A stretch of 64,000 nt of DNA from Grifola frondosa (Eukaryota > Basidiomycota > Agaricomycetes > Polyporales > Grifolaceae), in the NCBI GenBank assembly GCA_001683735.1, contig LUGG01000003.1, positions 558,001 through 622,000 on the forward strand, given 5' to 3'. A model generated the notes under the pieces. That model was not told the DNA's origin and ran no database searches. It worked only from the letters and a program-made list of their open reading frames with translations. Below, piece by piece: positions 1 to 11,876 of this stretch. Numbering within the stretch: position 1 is the stretch's first letter; each line of letters starts with the position of its first letter. Position numbers and translations under genes: made by a program.

Positions 1-1989
1 TTCCCAAAGCTCTACCTCCCTGTCTTGCATCAAGCGTGCGATGGATCCCGCAGTGGAACCAATGACGTCCAGTCCAGACAGATGAACAAGCCTTCCGGAC
101 CACGCGCCTTCAATCAAAGGACTGGAATGCATAACTCATGAGCCAAGGACCATGAAAATCGCATTGGACTGACCTTGGCTCCCATGTAGTCGCACCACCA
201 TCTTCGATCTTGCGCCGCATGATTAACTCTCTGCCACCGAGCTCCTTGTACATGTGGACGTCCTCGACCTCATATCCTAGCACGGCGCCAAATGTATCTA
301 CAAGTAATGTCGTCGAACACGAGGCAGTGGACGGAAGTGCAGGTGGTATATACGAGATGTCCCAGCCCAACGCGTGTGCTTGGATCATGCACGTCAGGAT
401 ACCCATGAATCGAGGAGTGGCAAAGAATCCGAGCTTCTTGGGCTCAGAGAATGGGAAGCGAAGCAACATGCGGGGCCCAGCCGACACGTCAACAGCCACG
501 GATGTTCCCGAAGCACCCTTGAAAGATACTCGAGCGGTGCTGTCATCTAATCTCTCGATGGCGACGAGACGATAGCCTAAGAGACCCAAAATATCGGCAT
601 CACCAGCCAACGATGGGCTTCCAAGAGGGCCCAGCCCAGAATCCTCAGTCTGCTGCGAAAGCGTCGCCCAAGCTACGAACGGGCTGTGTATCAGGGCAGG
701 ATGTATCGTGAGCATCAACCTCGCGAGCTGCGCAGGGGTTAGATGCGGCGGCGGCGGGAACAGAGAAAGCAGGTTACGGAGCTTGACTAGTGCCGTCTGC
801 GGAAATGCGGGGAGTGTCGACTTTGCCACCGCATCGAGGGAATGCCTCGACTCGCTTGCAAACTGCGTGGAGATGATGATATTGCGCAACTTCTCGTAGA
901 GAGCAGAGCTTGTGCTAGAAGGCTTGTCGATTAGGTGGCCACGGTCGTTCAGAGCCATCAATGCTCCGACGGGGTCAACGAAGCGAGCTTGGAACCGACT
1001 ACGGAAGGGTGGATCGAGCGGGTAGCCAGGGTAAGGAGGGACTGGAGCAGCAATCGCTATAACTCTAAAATTCTTATGTGCAGGTACAAACACACTGCCT
1101 GCTGAAGTGTCACATGTGTCAGAGTTGAGCAAAGCATACCGATGTGGATGAATTATGTGCGTCCCGTCGTCGAGGTTCCTAATTTTCTTGTCAAAATTTG
1201 TTCTAAACAGCTGGACAATACTTACATTTCGCGATTCTCCAGAAGGTTGTTGAGCACCTGGATAGTGGGAGTCAGGGAAAGTCTGGAACGAATGCATAGG
1301 ATACTTACAGGCATAATGCCTCGCTCAGCCTTCTCTATGCCCTCCAAAATGAGAATGCGTCCAAGCTTGACTGCGCGAACTGCAGCGCTGTCGACGTATA
1401 CCAGGTTGCCTCCTGCTCTAATCTCCCTCCCTTGTTTAAGCTCCGTTTCTCCGATGTCTCGATGCAGAGCAATGAACTCATACTCAGAGTTTATCAACCT
1501 AAGGTAGACGTTTCTTGGTCAGAAATATGAAGGAATTTCCTGAGAATGCCACAAAATTTGTGAATATGTAGAAAGGCCATTGCACTCGAACCATTGTGTT
1601 CCGAAGAAAAATCAACTGCAAGAATGCCTTGACAGAGGATAGCTACCTTAGTGCAAACATCTCGAGACGAGCAGCAATGTGGTACAATTCTCGTTAAGAA
1701 CACGACGGACACACCTGCAGAAAGTCATGACCAGTCGCCGAGCATACGGACCCGGTTGAGACAAAAGGAATATATCCTGCCCAAGTATATACTTCTGGAG
1801 CATAAAATGCAAGTTGTCGAGGTTGAATGGGTCCCGTGTGTCGAGCAGCCCATCTTCGCAATGCGGCAAGCGAGACGGCGTAAGTGCTGCATGCACTTCG
1901 TGAGTGATATCCCCAAGCTTCAGAGTGCCGATAGGCAGCGGTGGAGGGGTGAGCTCGCTCAATATCTGCTTGAGCCGTCGCTGAGCCAT
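1..1989 (-). CDS. VWA8-like AAA+ protein, 5' part only (runs off window start)
   Basis: Homologue of VWA8, a large ATPase with several dynein-type AAA modules and a C-terminal von Willebrand A domain; animal VWA8 is mitochondrial. Five exons are readable: 1989-1715, 1498-1309, 1257-1226, 1178-174 and 121 to the window edge, all with GT-AG junctions that keep frame. The N-terminal module has the family's signatures: an ILGQDIFL-like segment, a tract ETELKQGREIRAG, then RILILEGIEKAE as Walker-B region and LNNLLENREM. A second module starts in exon 5 (SGRLVHLSGLDVIG, QDREVELWE). The first nucleotide-binding loop is degenerate (QPGPYARR, no GKS/T), as I recall for animal VWA8, so this module is probably structural. 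Start chosen at the first Met before the conserved block; it agrees with the animal N-terminus after its targeting peptide. The remaining AAA modules and VWA domain lie outside the window. Confidence 0.85.
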
Positions 1990-2359
1990 GTTATGAGCAA
2001 TTCCTGAGGAGAATCGAATATGTCGGATACTCGTCAGGTGAAGTCTAAAACCTGTGTCAGAACATCAACCATATCATGAAAACGACTCGGGACATGCCTC
2101 ATCGACAGCCACCAGCAGACCACTGTACGACGAAGACCGTACAGAAACCCGTGTCAAGGTCAGTTCATTGCCGATGCAGTTAAGTCGTGATTTGAGTCGG
2201 GCAAGCCACCGGCGAGGATGATCGAGCAGATCGGGTACATTTGCTAGCCGACGTGCCGGTTCTATCACGCATGGAGCCCCGCACCGAGCAAGGCCAACGC
2301 TTGGTAGACATGTGCTAGTAGGAATTATATTGATGTATACAAGAAATGTAGATATAGTA

Positions 2360-4340
2360 CTATGGGACAGGCAGGTCACAAGCTCTTACAAAACAGCTTC
2401 CCCGCGCGACCTGCGTCTTGCAGAGCTCCATTTCTGTCGGCATAGCGAGGATGGATGCCAGCAAAATTCCCGTCGAGTCGGCCAGTCCTATGGAGCCAAT
2501 CTTGAACTCCCGCTCTTGTCTATGGCGCTCCGAGTCTACTCCTGCAGGGGCGTTATGCTGCTCTTGATTGATGCGGTAAAATACGTTGACGCTACGGGTC
2601 AGTGAGCATAAGCCTCAATAATGAAAGTTTAAAGGATAAGACACACTAAGCTAGTCCACCACATATTCCTTCAATACTGATCAGCAGGAATACGAAGGAA
2701 AAACTCAGTCCCTCGGATGTGTCGCCAAATATGCCCACGGCAGACTCAAACAACAGCGTACTCAACACCACTGCTTGAACGATAGCGGGCAGGTAGAGGA
2801 GACGTGCGGGAAGAGGAGGCACGCCAATGGAGATCGAAGAGCGTGAAAAGAAGACTGTTGTTTGGTAGACAAGCTAGTCAAGGATTCACTGATGAGACTT
2901 TATTGGTGGCCGAATGAGGAAACTGATGTTTACCTGCCAGAGAGGATAGTAATCTCTGATTGAGTGTATCAATAAACCAATGAACCAATATTTATCGGCT
3001 GGCGGAACGGGATAGACCAGTGTAGGAGCGATGCCCTATCCGACATTGAGTGTAATGGGAAACGGTAGATGTGATGCGTAAATCAACTCACCTGATTGAT
3101 AGTGTATTCGAACTGAAGACAAAGACCTTCAGCGCCAGTGCACACTGTAAATGGACTGTGAACCCACCAAATACACACAGACTGTCCCAAATAGGCGGTC
3201 AGCAGAGTTAAGTTTCGAGAATACAAACATACTGACACAACGGTAACATGTATTTACCCAGCAGCGGTTTTGCCAGATGCCATTTGTCGCGGGCCGATAA
3301 AGAGACGGGAGCCTTGGGGATCTCATCAACCGCTATAGTTTCAGCGTCCAGTGTATCATCGTCATCGGTGTTTGGGAGCGGTGTGTAAGGGACAGTCGGA
3401 GGAGCGCCAATCAATTCGTCTTCGTACGAAGAAGGATATAGTGAAGGAGAAAATGCTGTTGGCTGAGGAGCACGAGGAAATACGTGACCGGGATAATAAG
3501 GGGAAGTATCTGTCGTGACAATTGGTCAATGAATGTGAAGGCCCCTACAAAGAGAAGACAGTTAAAATGTACCGATGACATTCCGACACCAATGCGGACA
3601 CCTAAACCACGCAGTTCCCACCAAAGAAATGCTCCGACAAGGCCAGCGGCACCCGTGCCAGAAGCGAAGTAACTACAAAAGGATCTCAGATACGAATTAT
3701 GATCAGTCACGTCTTAACTTCACATCTTGCTTACCCTACGCTGTGTCCTGCAACTGACGGTGGGTGATATCTCGTCGAAAGCTGAAGAAACGTGAGTTCA
3801 CCTAAGCCTACAATAATCCGAACGTGAGCCTGAGTTGAGAATGATTCGCGACATAATGGAATAGATTACCAGACGAAAAGGAGGCGAGACAGATCCGAGC
3901 AACCTCATCACTAGGCTGTCAAACAGCGCTACGACCTAGGTAGGAGAATATGAGAATGAATACATGCGGCGAGGTACGAGTACTTACAATCATGCCGCTG
4001 ACGCTGATTGCACAACATCCTACTAGACGTCTTGCATAATGTATCTGTCCCTTCAACAGGTAAGGCCAACCGAGTTTAGCGACAAGTGCGGGAAAGATGT
4101 TGCAGAATGCAATGATGCCCTTTGGCGTAGATGGTGGCACGAGGTCGAGAGCAGCAGAGAGAATTATTACGTAGAGTACTACCATATCAAAGTGAGTGTA
4201 ACTGAGTTCCAGGTCAGAAAATCACAATACATACCATTATTGATCAGCCCAAACAGAAAGAAAGATAATCCGAGCTTCAAGAGAAGCCTGCGAGATCCTG
4301 TATGATACGAAGGTTCAGTATTCGACCTTCCATATGTCAT
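2360..4340 (-). CDS. BTN1: CLN3/Btn1 (battenin) vacuolar membrane protein, with two apparent frame breaks
   Basis: Homologue of human CLN3 and yeast Btn1, a polytopic lysosome/vacuole membrane protein involved in pH and amino-acid homeostasis. Recognisable in order: first membrane helix FFLFGLINN, then LYVIILSAALDLVPPSTP, SGLGELTFLQL, ASGTGAAGLVGA, an acidic loop, LSARDKWHLAKPLL, FEYTINQGI, YWFIGLLIHS and the C-terminal helix ending LADSTGILLASILAMP. About nine exons, all with GT-AG introns. Two places need a single extra base: near 3898 (between VMRLLG and ICLASFSSG, GG where GGG is expected) and near 3468 (between TYFLVL and PQPTAFSPS, CC where CCC is expected). Everything else is well conserved, so these look like sequence errors, although decay is possible. 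ATG 4338-4340 was chosen because the first helix follows directly; an acidic exon further upstream (to 4681) could extend the N-terminus. Confidence 0.88.
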
Positions 4341-4933
4341 GAGCACTTTACGATTCTTCCACGCGCAATCCATAGCATATGTGGACTTTCTGAGCACGGA
4401 AGACACATAAACCGTTGGTCTGACAGCGACAAGAGGTTACAATGGCCCCAGCCCACACCCACACGAATACAACATCCTGTCCGCTCACCTTCTTTAGAAT
4501 CATCTATTTCATTAGACCCAGAAAGCAGGACTTCGTCCTCATCTGCCTCCAATACGCTCCCGTGCTCAGCATCCGGTGGTAGCATGTCGGGGGTGAGGGG
4601 TCTTCTAGACTGAGGTGTAATCTGTGACAATTCTAGCAATTCTGAGGTGAAGAAAGTATGGCTAGAAGATGTGCCAATCATTCAGAGTGCATGGTACAAA
4701 CGCCCGAGTTCGACAGACATGGTGGCTGGACGTGCGCTTCCTATGTCGCCTCCGGCTCCTCGGGAAGACTATTACAGTACTTTATTATCTATTAATTTGT
4801 TCATGAGAAACCAAAACATATTTATATATTCATCAGCGCTTACGACCCTGAAGGCCTGAGATTTCTCTTACGAAAGGACCCAACCCCTCCCGACTACCAC
4901 CACTAGGGTATCTCTGTCCATGTCAGCGATTCG
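4341..4933. other. Divergent intergenic region between CLN3 and the SANT gene
   Basis: Likely holds both promoters. On the minus strand an open frame starting at 4681 encodes an acidic stretch (DAEHGSVLEADEDEVLLSG) that may be a 5' exon of the CLN3 gene. No splice that joins it in frame was found. No clear TATA element seen. Confidence 0.4.
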
Positions 4934-6333
4934 ATGGAAGAAAAACGCGCCAAAACGTATGCAAAATCGTCTGAAATTTAACCCATGCATCCGCTAATCT
5001 TTGGTGAAGCTTGGAGGCGCTCCAGACATTCATACAGTCGCAAAAAGCGTTGCTTGAGCGGACACAGTCCGACATAGAACGACTCAAAGAGCTCAGGCGA
5101 GAAGTCGAAAATCATCCGGAAGATGCGTTGGAACGTCTTAGTGACAAGGTGTGTCTACGCTCTTCCTGTGCTTGGACCGAAAGGGTGCTGATCTAGCGGT
5201 CGAACAGCTCAACGCCAGCTCACTCAAGTTGAGCGAGCAGCTTGATTATATGCCCCCGGTACCAAAGGAGGTTGACTGGTCTGTGTACAAGTCTGCCGGT
5301 GAGTATTAGCATTCTAGCAGCCTATCATTAAGTTTAAACTTTCATAGACCCGGCTCCTTTCAAAGCGCTAGCGGCATCCTCTCGGCAGACCTACGAGATG
5401 CGGAACCAACCATCTACGACGCAGCGCTCTGAACTTTCAGAGCTGCAAAAACTCGTGAAGGACGCCCGCGCCAGCATGCTACTCCCCGTCTTCAACTCAC
5501 TGGGCCCGCTAGAGCCCGCATCATCCGACGACGAATCTGACCTGCCTGACCGCGAAGAGCTGCACCGCGCGCGCGAGCGGGAGAAGATTAAAGAGCTCAA
5601 GAAACGGCGCATTGATAGCGACGCTGCCGCTTCCGTGTTTTCCGGCCTGCGTCGGCCGCGTGCGTCACAAGGCGTGTTCATCCGGCGCGACCAAGAGGAC
5701 GAAAGCGCGGATGTGGACATTTCGTGTGGTGACCAGACTGCGGACGGGGAAGGCGAGCCATCAATGCCAGGCTCGGGCTCAGAGGTTGTACCTATGGATG
5801 TGGACACACCGCCGACATCAGTTGCGTCCCCTGCATCAGCCATGTCAGGTCTGCCTGCCGTGCTTCCCGAGAAAGCTGCTCGGGAGCGACGTCCCACGAG
5901 AGCGGCACCGCCACGCGTGGTTGCCCTAACTGCACCCTCTGGTAGGGGCGCCTCCAGAGTAAAACTACCAGCGAAACGCGAGCCTGAAACAGCCGAGGTG
6001 CCCGTCGCATCTCCTGCCATTGCCGTCGTGAGCCAGACAGACAAGACTGGCAAACCGAGGTCCGAGACGTACAAACAAGCGTGGTCGGTCTCTGAGCAGC
6101 ATCTCCTGGAACGGCTACTAGAAGAGATACCCGATGGCGAGAAGAATAGGTGTGTACTTGGCTTTTGTATTCCAATTGCATGACTGATGTTGTTCGTGCG
6201 CAGATGGGCCAAGATATCGAAGGCGATGAACGGGCGGCGGACGGCGAGGCAGGTTGCGAGTCGCGTTCAGAAGTATTATGAGAAACTGAAACGATTCGGT
6301 GTTGAGGTAGGCGTAAATAAGAGTGGCAGCTGA
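4934..6333 (+). CDS. SANT/Myb-domain protein resembling the SANT region of ZZZ3
   Basis: Probable chromatin-associated protein. The N-terminus is a coiled coil (residues about 8-60: LEALQTFIQSQKALLERTQ), followed by a MPPVPKEVDW motif and a long acidic, Ser/Pro-rich middle. The C-terminus is a SANT/Myb-like domain: YKQAWSVSEQHLLERLLEEI, then WAKISKAMNGRRTARQVASR and VQKYYEKLKRFG. This matches the SANT domain of ZZZ3, a subunit of the animal ATAC acetyltransferase complex, but no ZZ zinc finger follows; the frame ends 11 residues after it. The short first exon is 4934-4956 (MEEKRAK), the intron 4957-5009 and the second exon 5010-5148. The next intron must be only ~35 nt (5149-5183) to stay in frame, or one base is missing there. 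Further introns near 5300-5347 and 6149-6203 are regular. Function is inferred from the SANT match only. Confidence 0.75.
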
Positions 6334-6658
6334 GAGGCCAAGGCTACTGCATTCTTGATAGCGGCAGATCAGGATGTCCCTCTTAAGTTTTGCCAGAATA
6401 TTATAACGCATCTTCATTTATGGGCGCTTATGATTGAATAGGTTTAGATTTGGTCAGTTTAAGTCGTTTCACATAAGTATTCAATATTCAGTTTAGATCA
6501 TTTGGCCGATCTTGCACGCGCTAAAGTCTAAAGACACAGCTAGTACCGTGACGGTTGCTCAATATTCTGCTCTCGCCGACTTTCACGCGTTCCTCGCCAG
6601 CTCACACACTCCCTTTCCCTTGTCGTTCTCTCGCACACAGCTCTAGCTTTCGCACTCC
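6334..6658. other. Intergenic: 3' end of the SANT gene and promoter of the PBDC1 gene
   Basis: Both flanking genes run rightward. The last ~100 bases before the ATG at 6659 are rich in C/T tracts, common before fungal transcription starts. No other feature seen. Confidence 0.4.
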
Positions 6659-7673
6659 ATGGCCACCCAGTTTGACGCCAATAACGCACAGAATCTCATT
6701 GAGGTACGGTCTCTACCACTCTACGTGACGAGTTGCTGTACTTAAGCTTTCATCTCTGAACGTGTTGTAGATCGAGAAACAGTGAGTAGTGACTTCGTAA
6801 GTTGTGGTGCAGACACCGTGAACCGACTTGCGCACGCTCAGGTTTGCTGTCAAAGCAGTAGAACATGCCCAGGTGCGTTACTACGTTGCTCATCTCTCCG
6901 TCCAGTGCTGAAGCCTACGCTCGCAGACATACTGGAACATCCTCGAGAAGGTTCCCCCACGCCAGCTCAGACTAACCAAGTGAGTGACAGCCGTCACCGT
7001 TCATCATCGCCGCCAAAAGGACACGCTCTCCGAGCTAGGCTGGACGACGAGATCTTCGAGCAGATAAGAACGACTTCCCCGAGCTCTTCGAGAACGACTA
7101 CGAGAAGATCACGAAGATTGATGAGGATATGATGAAGAGCGAGGACGGGAAGAAATCGGTGGCGTGCTTTCATCCAGTTGTGAGTGCACAGGTATGCCTC
7201 GGCTTGTGGCTCGCCCTCAGCTCTCCTCCGCAGGTGGGAGAAAAAGGTCAAAGACCACAATTTCGGCTCTCTTATTCGGACAGATGCGCGACTGGAGTAT
7301 GGGGAGACCAATACGATTTTTGGTGAGTTCGCTAGTGTTGTCGGCTTTGTGTGGCTGACAGACTGTACCTCCGTTGCAGTGACACGAATACAAGTATGTC
7401 CCTCTTATATTCTGTTAGTTAGATTTTCGGATTCTCCTAATCATTTTTCATATAATTAGTTCTATGCATATGAGGTCAGTTGGACTACCTTGTCTCTATT
7501 GCATATTCCAGAACACTGATGTATGCTCTCTTGTTGTGGCCCAGATCGCGCGCAATAAACTGGGACTGAACGATGCAGCGCACGAGATAGCCAGGGAAGA
7601 GGCAGCCAAGGAAAAGGCCAAGGCGGAGAAGGAGGCGGAGAAGGCGAAAAAGAAGAAGACAAATAGCAAATAG
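6659..7673 (+). CDS. PBDC1 / YPL225W (Chp1) family protein
   Basis: Homologue of human PBDC1 and yeast YPL225W. The yeast protein has been reported as a ribosome-associated chaperone for nascent eEF1A. The start ATQFDANNAQNL is followed by conserved blocks: AVKAVEHAQ, a YWNILE-like segment, LRLTKLDDEIFEQI, KNDFPELFENDYEKI, RWRAFIQL, WEKKVKDHNFGSLIRTDA and IARNKLGLN, then a Lys/Glu/Ala-rich tail (KAEKEAEKAKKKK). Six or more short introns. Two compensating one-base problems sit in the middle: one A appears missing near 7064 (before KNDFPE) and one A extra near 7156 (before RWRAF). The stretch between is perfectly conserved in the shifted frame, while the unshifted frame reaches a stop at 7130. 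The pattern suggests sequence error rather than decay. Confidence 0.82.
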
Positions 7674-7816
7674 CGCGATCTCTTGGGCCGCTGTATATCA
7701 AGGGGGAGCGCAGTTGTATATTTATAGAATAATTTGTGTTCCCTCTTACAATTTGCTTATCTATGTAGGAGTGCATGTGAAGGCAAGACAAAATAGCTGT
7801 CTTGCCCTGTACGATG

Positions 7817-9404
7817 TCATAGCGAAGCCTTCGTACGCGAAATAACGCCCGCGCCGTCTACTATGATCTGTGTACCTGAGACATACGCAGCAGCAGGACT
7901 TGCGAGGAAGAGCGCTATATTGCAGACGAACAAATGAGCATTATAGCCAGAAGGTAGGTGGTCATTACGCACCGACGCCTGCCAAATCTCGAGGTATACC
8001 GTTGCGACCTGTGCACCCGTTATAATGGATATGATAGCTCTTGGAAGGGTAGGAAAAATCCTACGCACCCATAGGATGACCCGCAGACAGGCCTTCGTCA
8101 CCGTGCATCTTTAGCCCATACGCTGTCATCTTGGAGGGGAATACTCTGCGGCAAGTTGAAGTTGATCAGAACACATGCGACAGCTATTCACAGTGGATTC
8201 AAATGACGAACCCTGGTAGAATAGCATTCACGCTATAAGTAGTGTTAGCCGCTCAGCCGAGTAAAAGTAGCATTTAACGTACGTGATGAACCTTGGGGCC
8301 AGGGTCGTCGCCAGGAGGTTGGTGAGTTGGTTGACGGCGGCCTTGCTAGTTCCATCTGCGAGAGTCAATTTCAGGAGGTGTGCGAGTGCAAAAGAACAAC
8401 GGCGCACAACTCCAGAGGCCATGTCCTGCGTCCGCTACCATTGCTGAAGCCACCGTCAAAAAACTGGCCACTGATGATATGTTGATGACACGCCCTGGAT
8501 CGAGGTTCGTCGAGTCTTTCGCGAGGAGATCGGTGAGACTGCATAGGCGTCATTGTTTTGAGCTAGAGTGAAAACGATCAAGAATTTTTACGCACGCTGC
8601 GGTGACTGCAAGATGCACGATAAGTACTGCGGAACGGTATTGCTGTGATCAGACAGACTTACGATAGAATATGCTCTTGACGTTGAGTGCCATGACTTTG
8701 TCCCACCCTTCTTTCTCAGGAACTCTAAGAGAGCAAGGATTAGCGTGTTCGGTTGTGATTTTCTTGAGCCGGTTACAGGGATCGCAGTGGCAGATATGCC
8801 TACAAAAAGGTGGGCGAAGACAGATAGAAACATACTCGTTGTATTTTGCACCCCAAGTGGCACCGGAATTGTTTACGAGGATATGAACTTTTTGTTCTTT
8901 CTCCTTGATGGCTGCTGCCAAGCCCTCACATCCTGCTTTCGTCTGCGAATCTTATTCACTCACAAAAACAAGCAGCAAGCAGGGGAAGTGTTACGCACAC
9001 TCAAGTCGGCGACAAAGTAGTGGCAACTTCCGGGTCCTTTCTTAGTTAATGCCTCAGAGACCTATAGCATGAAAGGGTGGACTAGTCAATATGTTGTCAC
9101 CGGTCAGAACGGCGCAGCCTGACCTCCTTCAGTTGTTTCTCCTTTCGGGACGCGATGTACACCTTCGCACCGTTCTGCACGAACGCTGACGCGATCATGG
9201 TGCCAATCCCTGACCCGCCGCCAGTGACCACGGCTGAATATGACAGTAATTATGGGTGAACGTTTGTTGAATCGAATAATGGTGGCACTTACCGACCTTG
9301 CCCTTGATATTGAACAGAGAGGGAACTGAAGTCTGTTTCGCGTGGCATCGATTGTCAGTGCTGTTCGATTCATCCACCAATACCTTACCCTCCATCGTCG
9401 ACAT
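7817..9404 (-). CDS. Short-chain dehydrogenase/reductase (SDR), classical type
   Basis: NAD(P)H-dependent oxidoreductase of the classical SDR family. The short first exon (MSTMEG) leads to SLFNIKGKV, then the Rossmann nucleotide-binding motif TGGGSGIG, IASAFVQNGAKVYIASRKE, the NNSG element (HILVNNSGATWGA), WDKVMALNVKSIFY, the catalytic Ser strand RVINISSVASF, the YxxxK-region exon (SKAAVNQLTNLLATTLAP) and the C-terminal strand FLASPAAAYVSGTQIIVDGAG. About nine small exons. The substrate cannot be told from sequence; in fungi this subgroup is often labelled 3-oxoacyl-ACP-reductase (RhlG)-like. The Tyr of YxxxK would be split across an intron near 8355 and was not read directly. Start is the first ATG before the conserved N-terminus; a second in-frame ATG lies three codons later. 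Confidence 0.83.
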
Positions 9405-9643
9405 GAACTGGGTGTTGCCTTCAAAGTGGGGCGCAAGACTTCACGCTCAATTGTGGAAGAGGCTACTTATATGCAATTTGTAACGTGTTATGATCATTCA
9501 GCGCGTGGGGACACGAATGGCCGGCTGACCGCATCTCTCCCATCACATGAGCCCATCAAGTACATATTCATATGTTCAGCTTCATAAAAAGAGAGTGAAC
9601 CAATAGCCATTTCCAAAGTCCACTTGACCCGTCGGGCGCAGCG

Positions 9644-10246
9644 AGGCCCCGGGCAACTCCACTAGACGTTTGTCCGCCGAAATCTCCAAAAAGGACCTCA
9701 AAAATGCAAACTTTTCGGCCTCAGAAATGCTAACTCGGATAACACAATAGTCACATGTCACGATTTGTCACAGTATATCACGTATATGTCACGGTTTCTG
9801 AACCTTTCCATCGCGTCAGAGTTGTGATTGAAGAAGGGTAAATACATGTTTCTACGCTGCATCTATTTCATCTGCTACTTGTCGTTAAAAGCACCATATG
9901 TATTCAGTGTAGTTCCGGGTTTTTTTTTGTGTCGTCCTTGGTAGCAAAGGCTCGAGGTCTTGTCGTGTAAACTGAATGTTCCGGATTTGGCAAGCATGGC
10001 CATCCAGCAGATTCATGTGTTCCATAAGATGGTCACCCATATTTCCGAGTTTTCTCTTTAGTTGTCATACGGTGCCCCGAAAGTTGGCCGGCCGGCGGGC
10101 CTCAAAAATGCTAAATCTGGACAAGAAATCTGGAAATTTGGCTCGATTTGGCGGTAAAAAATGCAAAGTCGGACAAGAATTTGGCCAATTTTCGGCCCTC
10201 AAATATGCTAATTCCGGACAAACATCTAGTGGAGTTGCCCGGGCCT
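9644..10246. mobile_element. 603-bp non-autonomous TIR transposon (MITE, hAT-like target duplication)
   Basis: The two ends are inverted repeats: left 9644-9676 begins AGGCCCCGGGCAACTCCACT, right 10215-10246 reads as AGGCCCGGGCAACTCCACTA on the minus strand. They match for about 32 bases with one indel and one substitution. Perfect 8-bp direct repeats GCGCAGCG flank it (9636-9643 and 10247-10254), the duplication length of hAT elements. Inside, subterminal motifs of the type CTCAAAAATGCTAA and GGACAAGAA recur in both orientations near both ends. No transposase reading frame. It lies between the SDR and VPS26 promoters. Confidence 0.87.
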
Positions 10247-10603
10247 GCGCAGCGACAATCCGATGAACCTCCGGGGTTGATATATATACAAATACTTATT
10301 TGGTGATTTCTTCCGTTGATATTTTCCCAAGCTAAATAGTAAATAGGTAATAGATAACTAAATGGAGGTTGATGGCCGGAGACTGCCGCGCCGCCGTGAG
10401 CGTGTATGCGCGTCTCATTATGGCGTCGCAGCGTATACAACTCCCGTTCCTTCCTCGACATCCTGAACGTGGACAAACGTAGAATAACTGTCTGTATACT
10501 ACTCAGGCAGCACTTGGAAACGTCTTTATCTAGGCTCAAACATTATTTGTATTCTAGCATCCTTGTCGCCTGTCCGTGACCTACTCCAACAACACCAGTG
10601 ACA
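10247..10603. other. Intergenic, VPS26 promoter side
   Basis: Starts with the right target-site duplication of the MITE, followed by AT-rich sequence with a short TA repeat (10280-10290). No gene seen. Confidence 0.4.
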
Positions 10604-11876
10604 ATGGCCGCATATTTCTTCGCGTCGCCAGTTGATGTCGATATCAAACTGGACGGGGAAGATGAGAGGAAGAAGGTTGATATGAAAATGGAGAAGGAGC
10701 GGTCTATCTCATGTCCAGTTTACTATGATGGAGAGGGTGTGTCCGGCCAAGTGCGTAACTCGCATGACATTGCCATTCGATGCTCACAATCAGTGCAGGT
10801 AGCCGTACGTGTCCGTGATGGTAAGAAGCTAGCACACGAAGGTATCAAAGTGGAATTTGTGGGTAGTATTGGTGAGTGGTTATTGTGTGTCTCAACCACG
10901 ACCGGAGTGTAAATGATATTTCGCCAATCAGAGCTGTTCTATGACCGTGGTCACCATCACGAGTTCTTGTCATTATCGCAAGAATTGGCAGCACCAGGAG
11001 AAATGCGACAAGCACAGACCTTTGATTTCCAGTTCAAGAACGTAGAGAAGCAGTATGAGAGCTATCAGGGTATCAATGTGAAACTGAGGTCAGTGTGCAT
11101 CTATTCCTCCATAGAATCTCACCTCAACATATTAACTTGCTTATAGATACTTCATACGAGTAACGATCTCTCGAAGAATTGCCGATGTCGTTAAGGAGAA
11201 GGACCTATGGGTGCATTCGTTCCGCATGCCTCCAGATAGTAACAACTCCATCAAGATGGAGGTCGGTATTGAAGATTGTTTGCACATTGAATTCGAGTAC
11301 AACAAGTCAAAGTAGGTCTCCATCTTTCTCCTGTCCACAACACATTCCTAATTGCCACCAATAGATACCATCTCAAGGATGTCATCGTTGGGAAGATCTA
11401 CTTCCTACTTGTACGCATCAAAATCAAGCACATGGAGCTCTCCATCATTCGCCGAGAAACAACAGGAACTCCACCAAACCAGTACAACGAGAGTGAGACC
11501 ATCACAAAGTTTGAGATCATGGATGGCGCGCCAGTGCGAGGTTGGTCCTTCACACACTCCATTTTTGCTCGCAAGCTTGACATGGCCGCATAGGAGAGAC
11601 AATTCCGATCCGTTTATTCCTTGGTGGCTTTGACTTGACGCCAACATTCCGGGAGGTGAACAAGAAATTTAGCACGCGATATTATTTGAATCTGGTCCTC
11701 ATCGACGAGGAAAATCGGCGATACTTCAAGCAACAGGTGAGATGGAATTCTCCTGCTGCATGTTGCCTACTTATTATGTATGCTAGGAAATTACCATATT
11801 CAGAATACCGGAAGTAAGAATTCACGCTGGCTTTCCCATCACTCGCGCTGACATCTTCATTCGTTGACAGAATTGA
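10604..11876 (+). CDS. VPS26: Retromer subunit VPS26
   Basis: Arrestin-fold subunit of the retromer cargo-recognition complex (VPS26-VPS29-VPS35), which returns receptors from endosomes to the Golgi. Length of about 300 residues and order of blocks match the family: FFASPVDVDIKLDGEDER at the N-terminus, YYDGEGVSGQV, LAHEGIKVEFVG, LFYDRGHHHEFLSLSQEL, the PGE..QAQTFDFQFKNVEKQYESY segment, YFIRVTISRR, the VIVGKIYFLLVRIKIKHMEL strand pair, IPIRLFLGGFDLTPTFREVN and YYLNLVLIDEENRRYFKQQEI. Seven exons joined in frame by regular short introns; the last exon adds only one residue (AAT) before TGA at 11874-11876. No frame breaks, which contrasts with its neighbours. ATG 10604 chosen because MAAYFF matches the family start. 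Confidence 0.96.

Noticed and set aside
5391..6212. 273-codon minus-strand open frame
   Set aside because: Antisense of the SANT gene's low-complexity exon; the plus-strand frame carries the conserved SANT domain.
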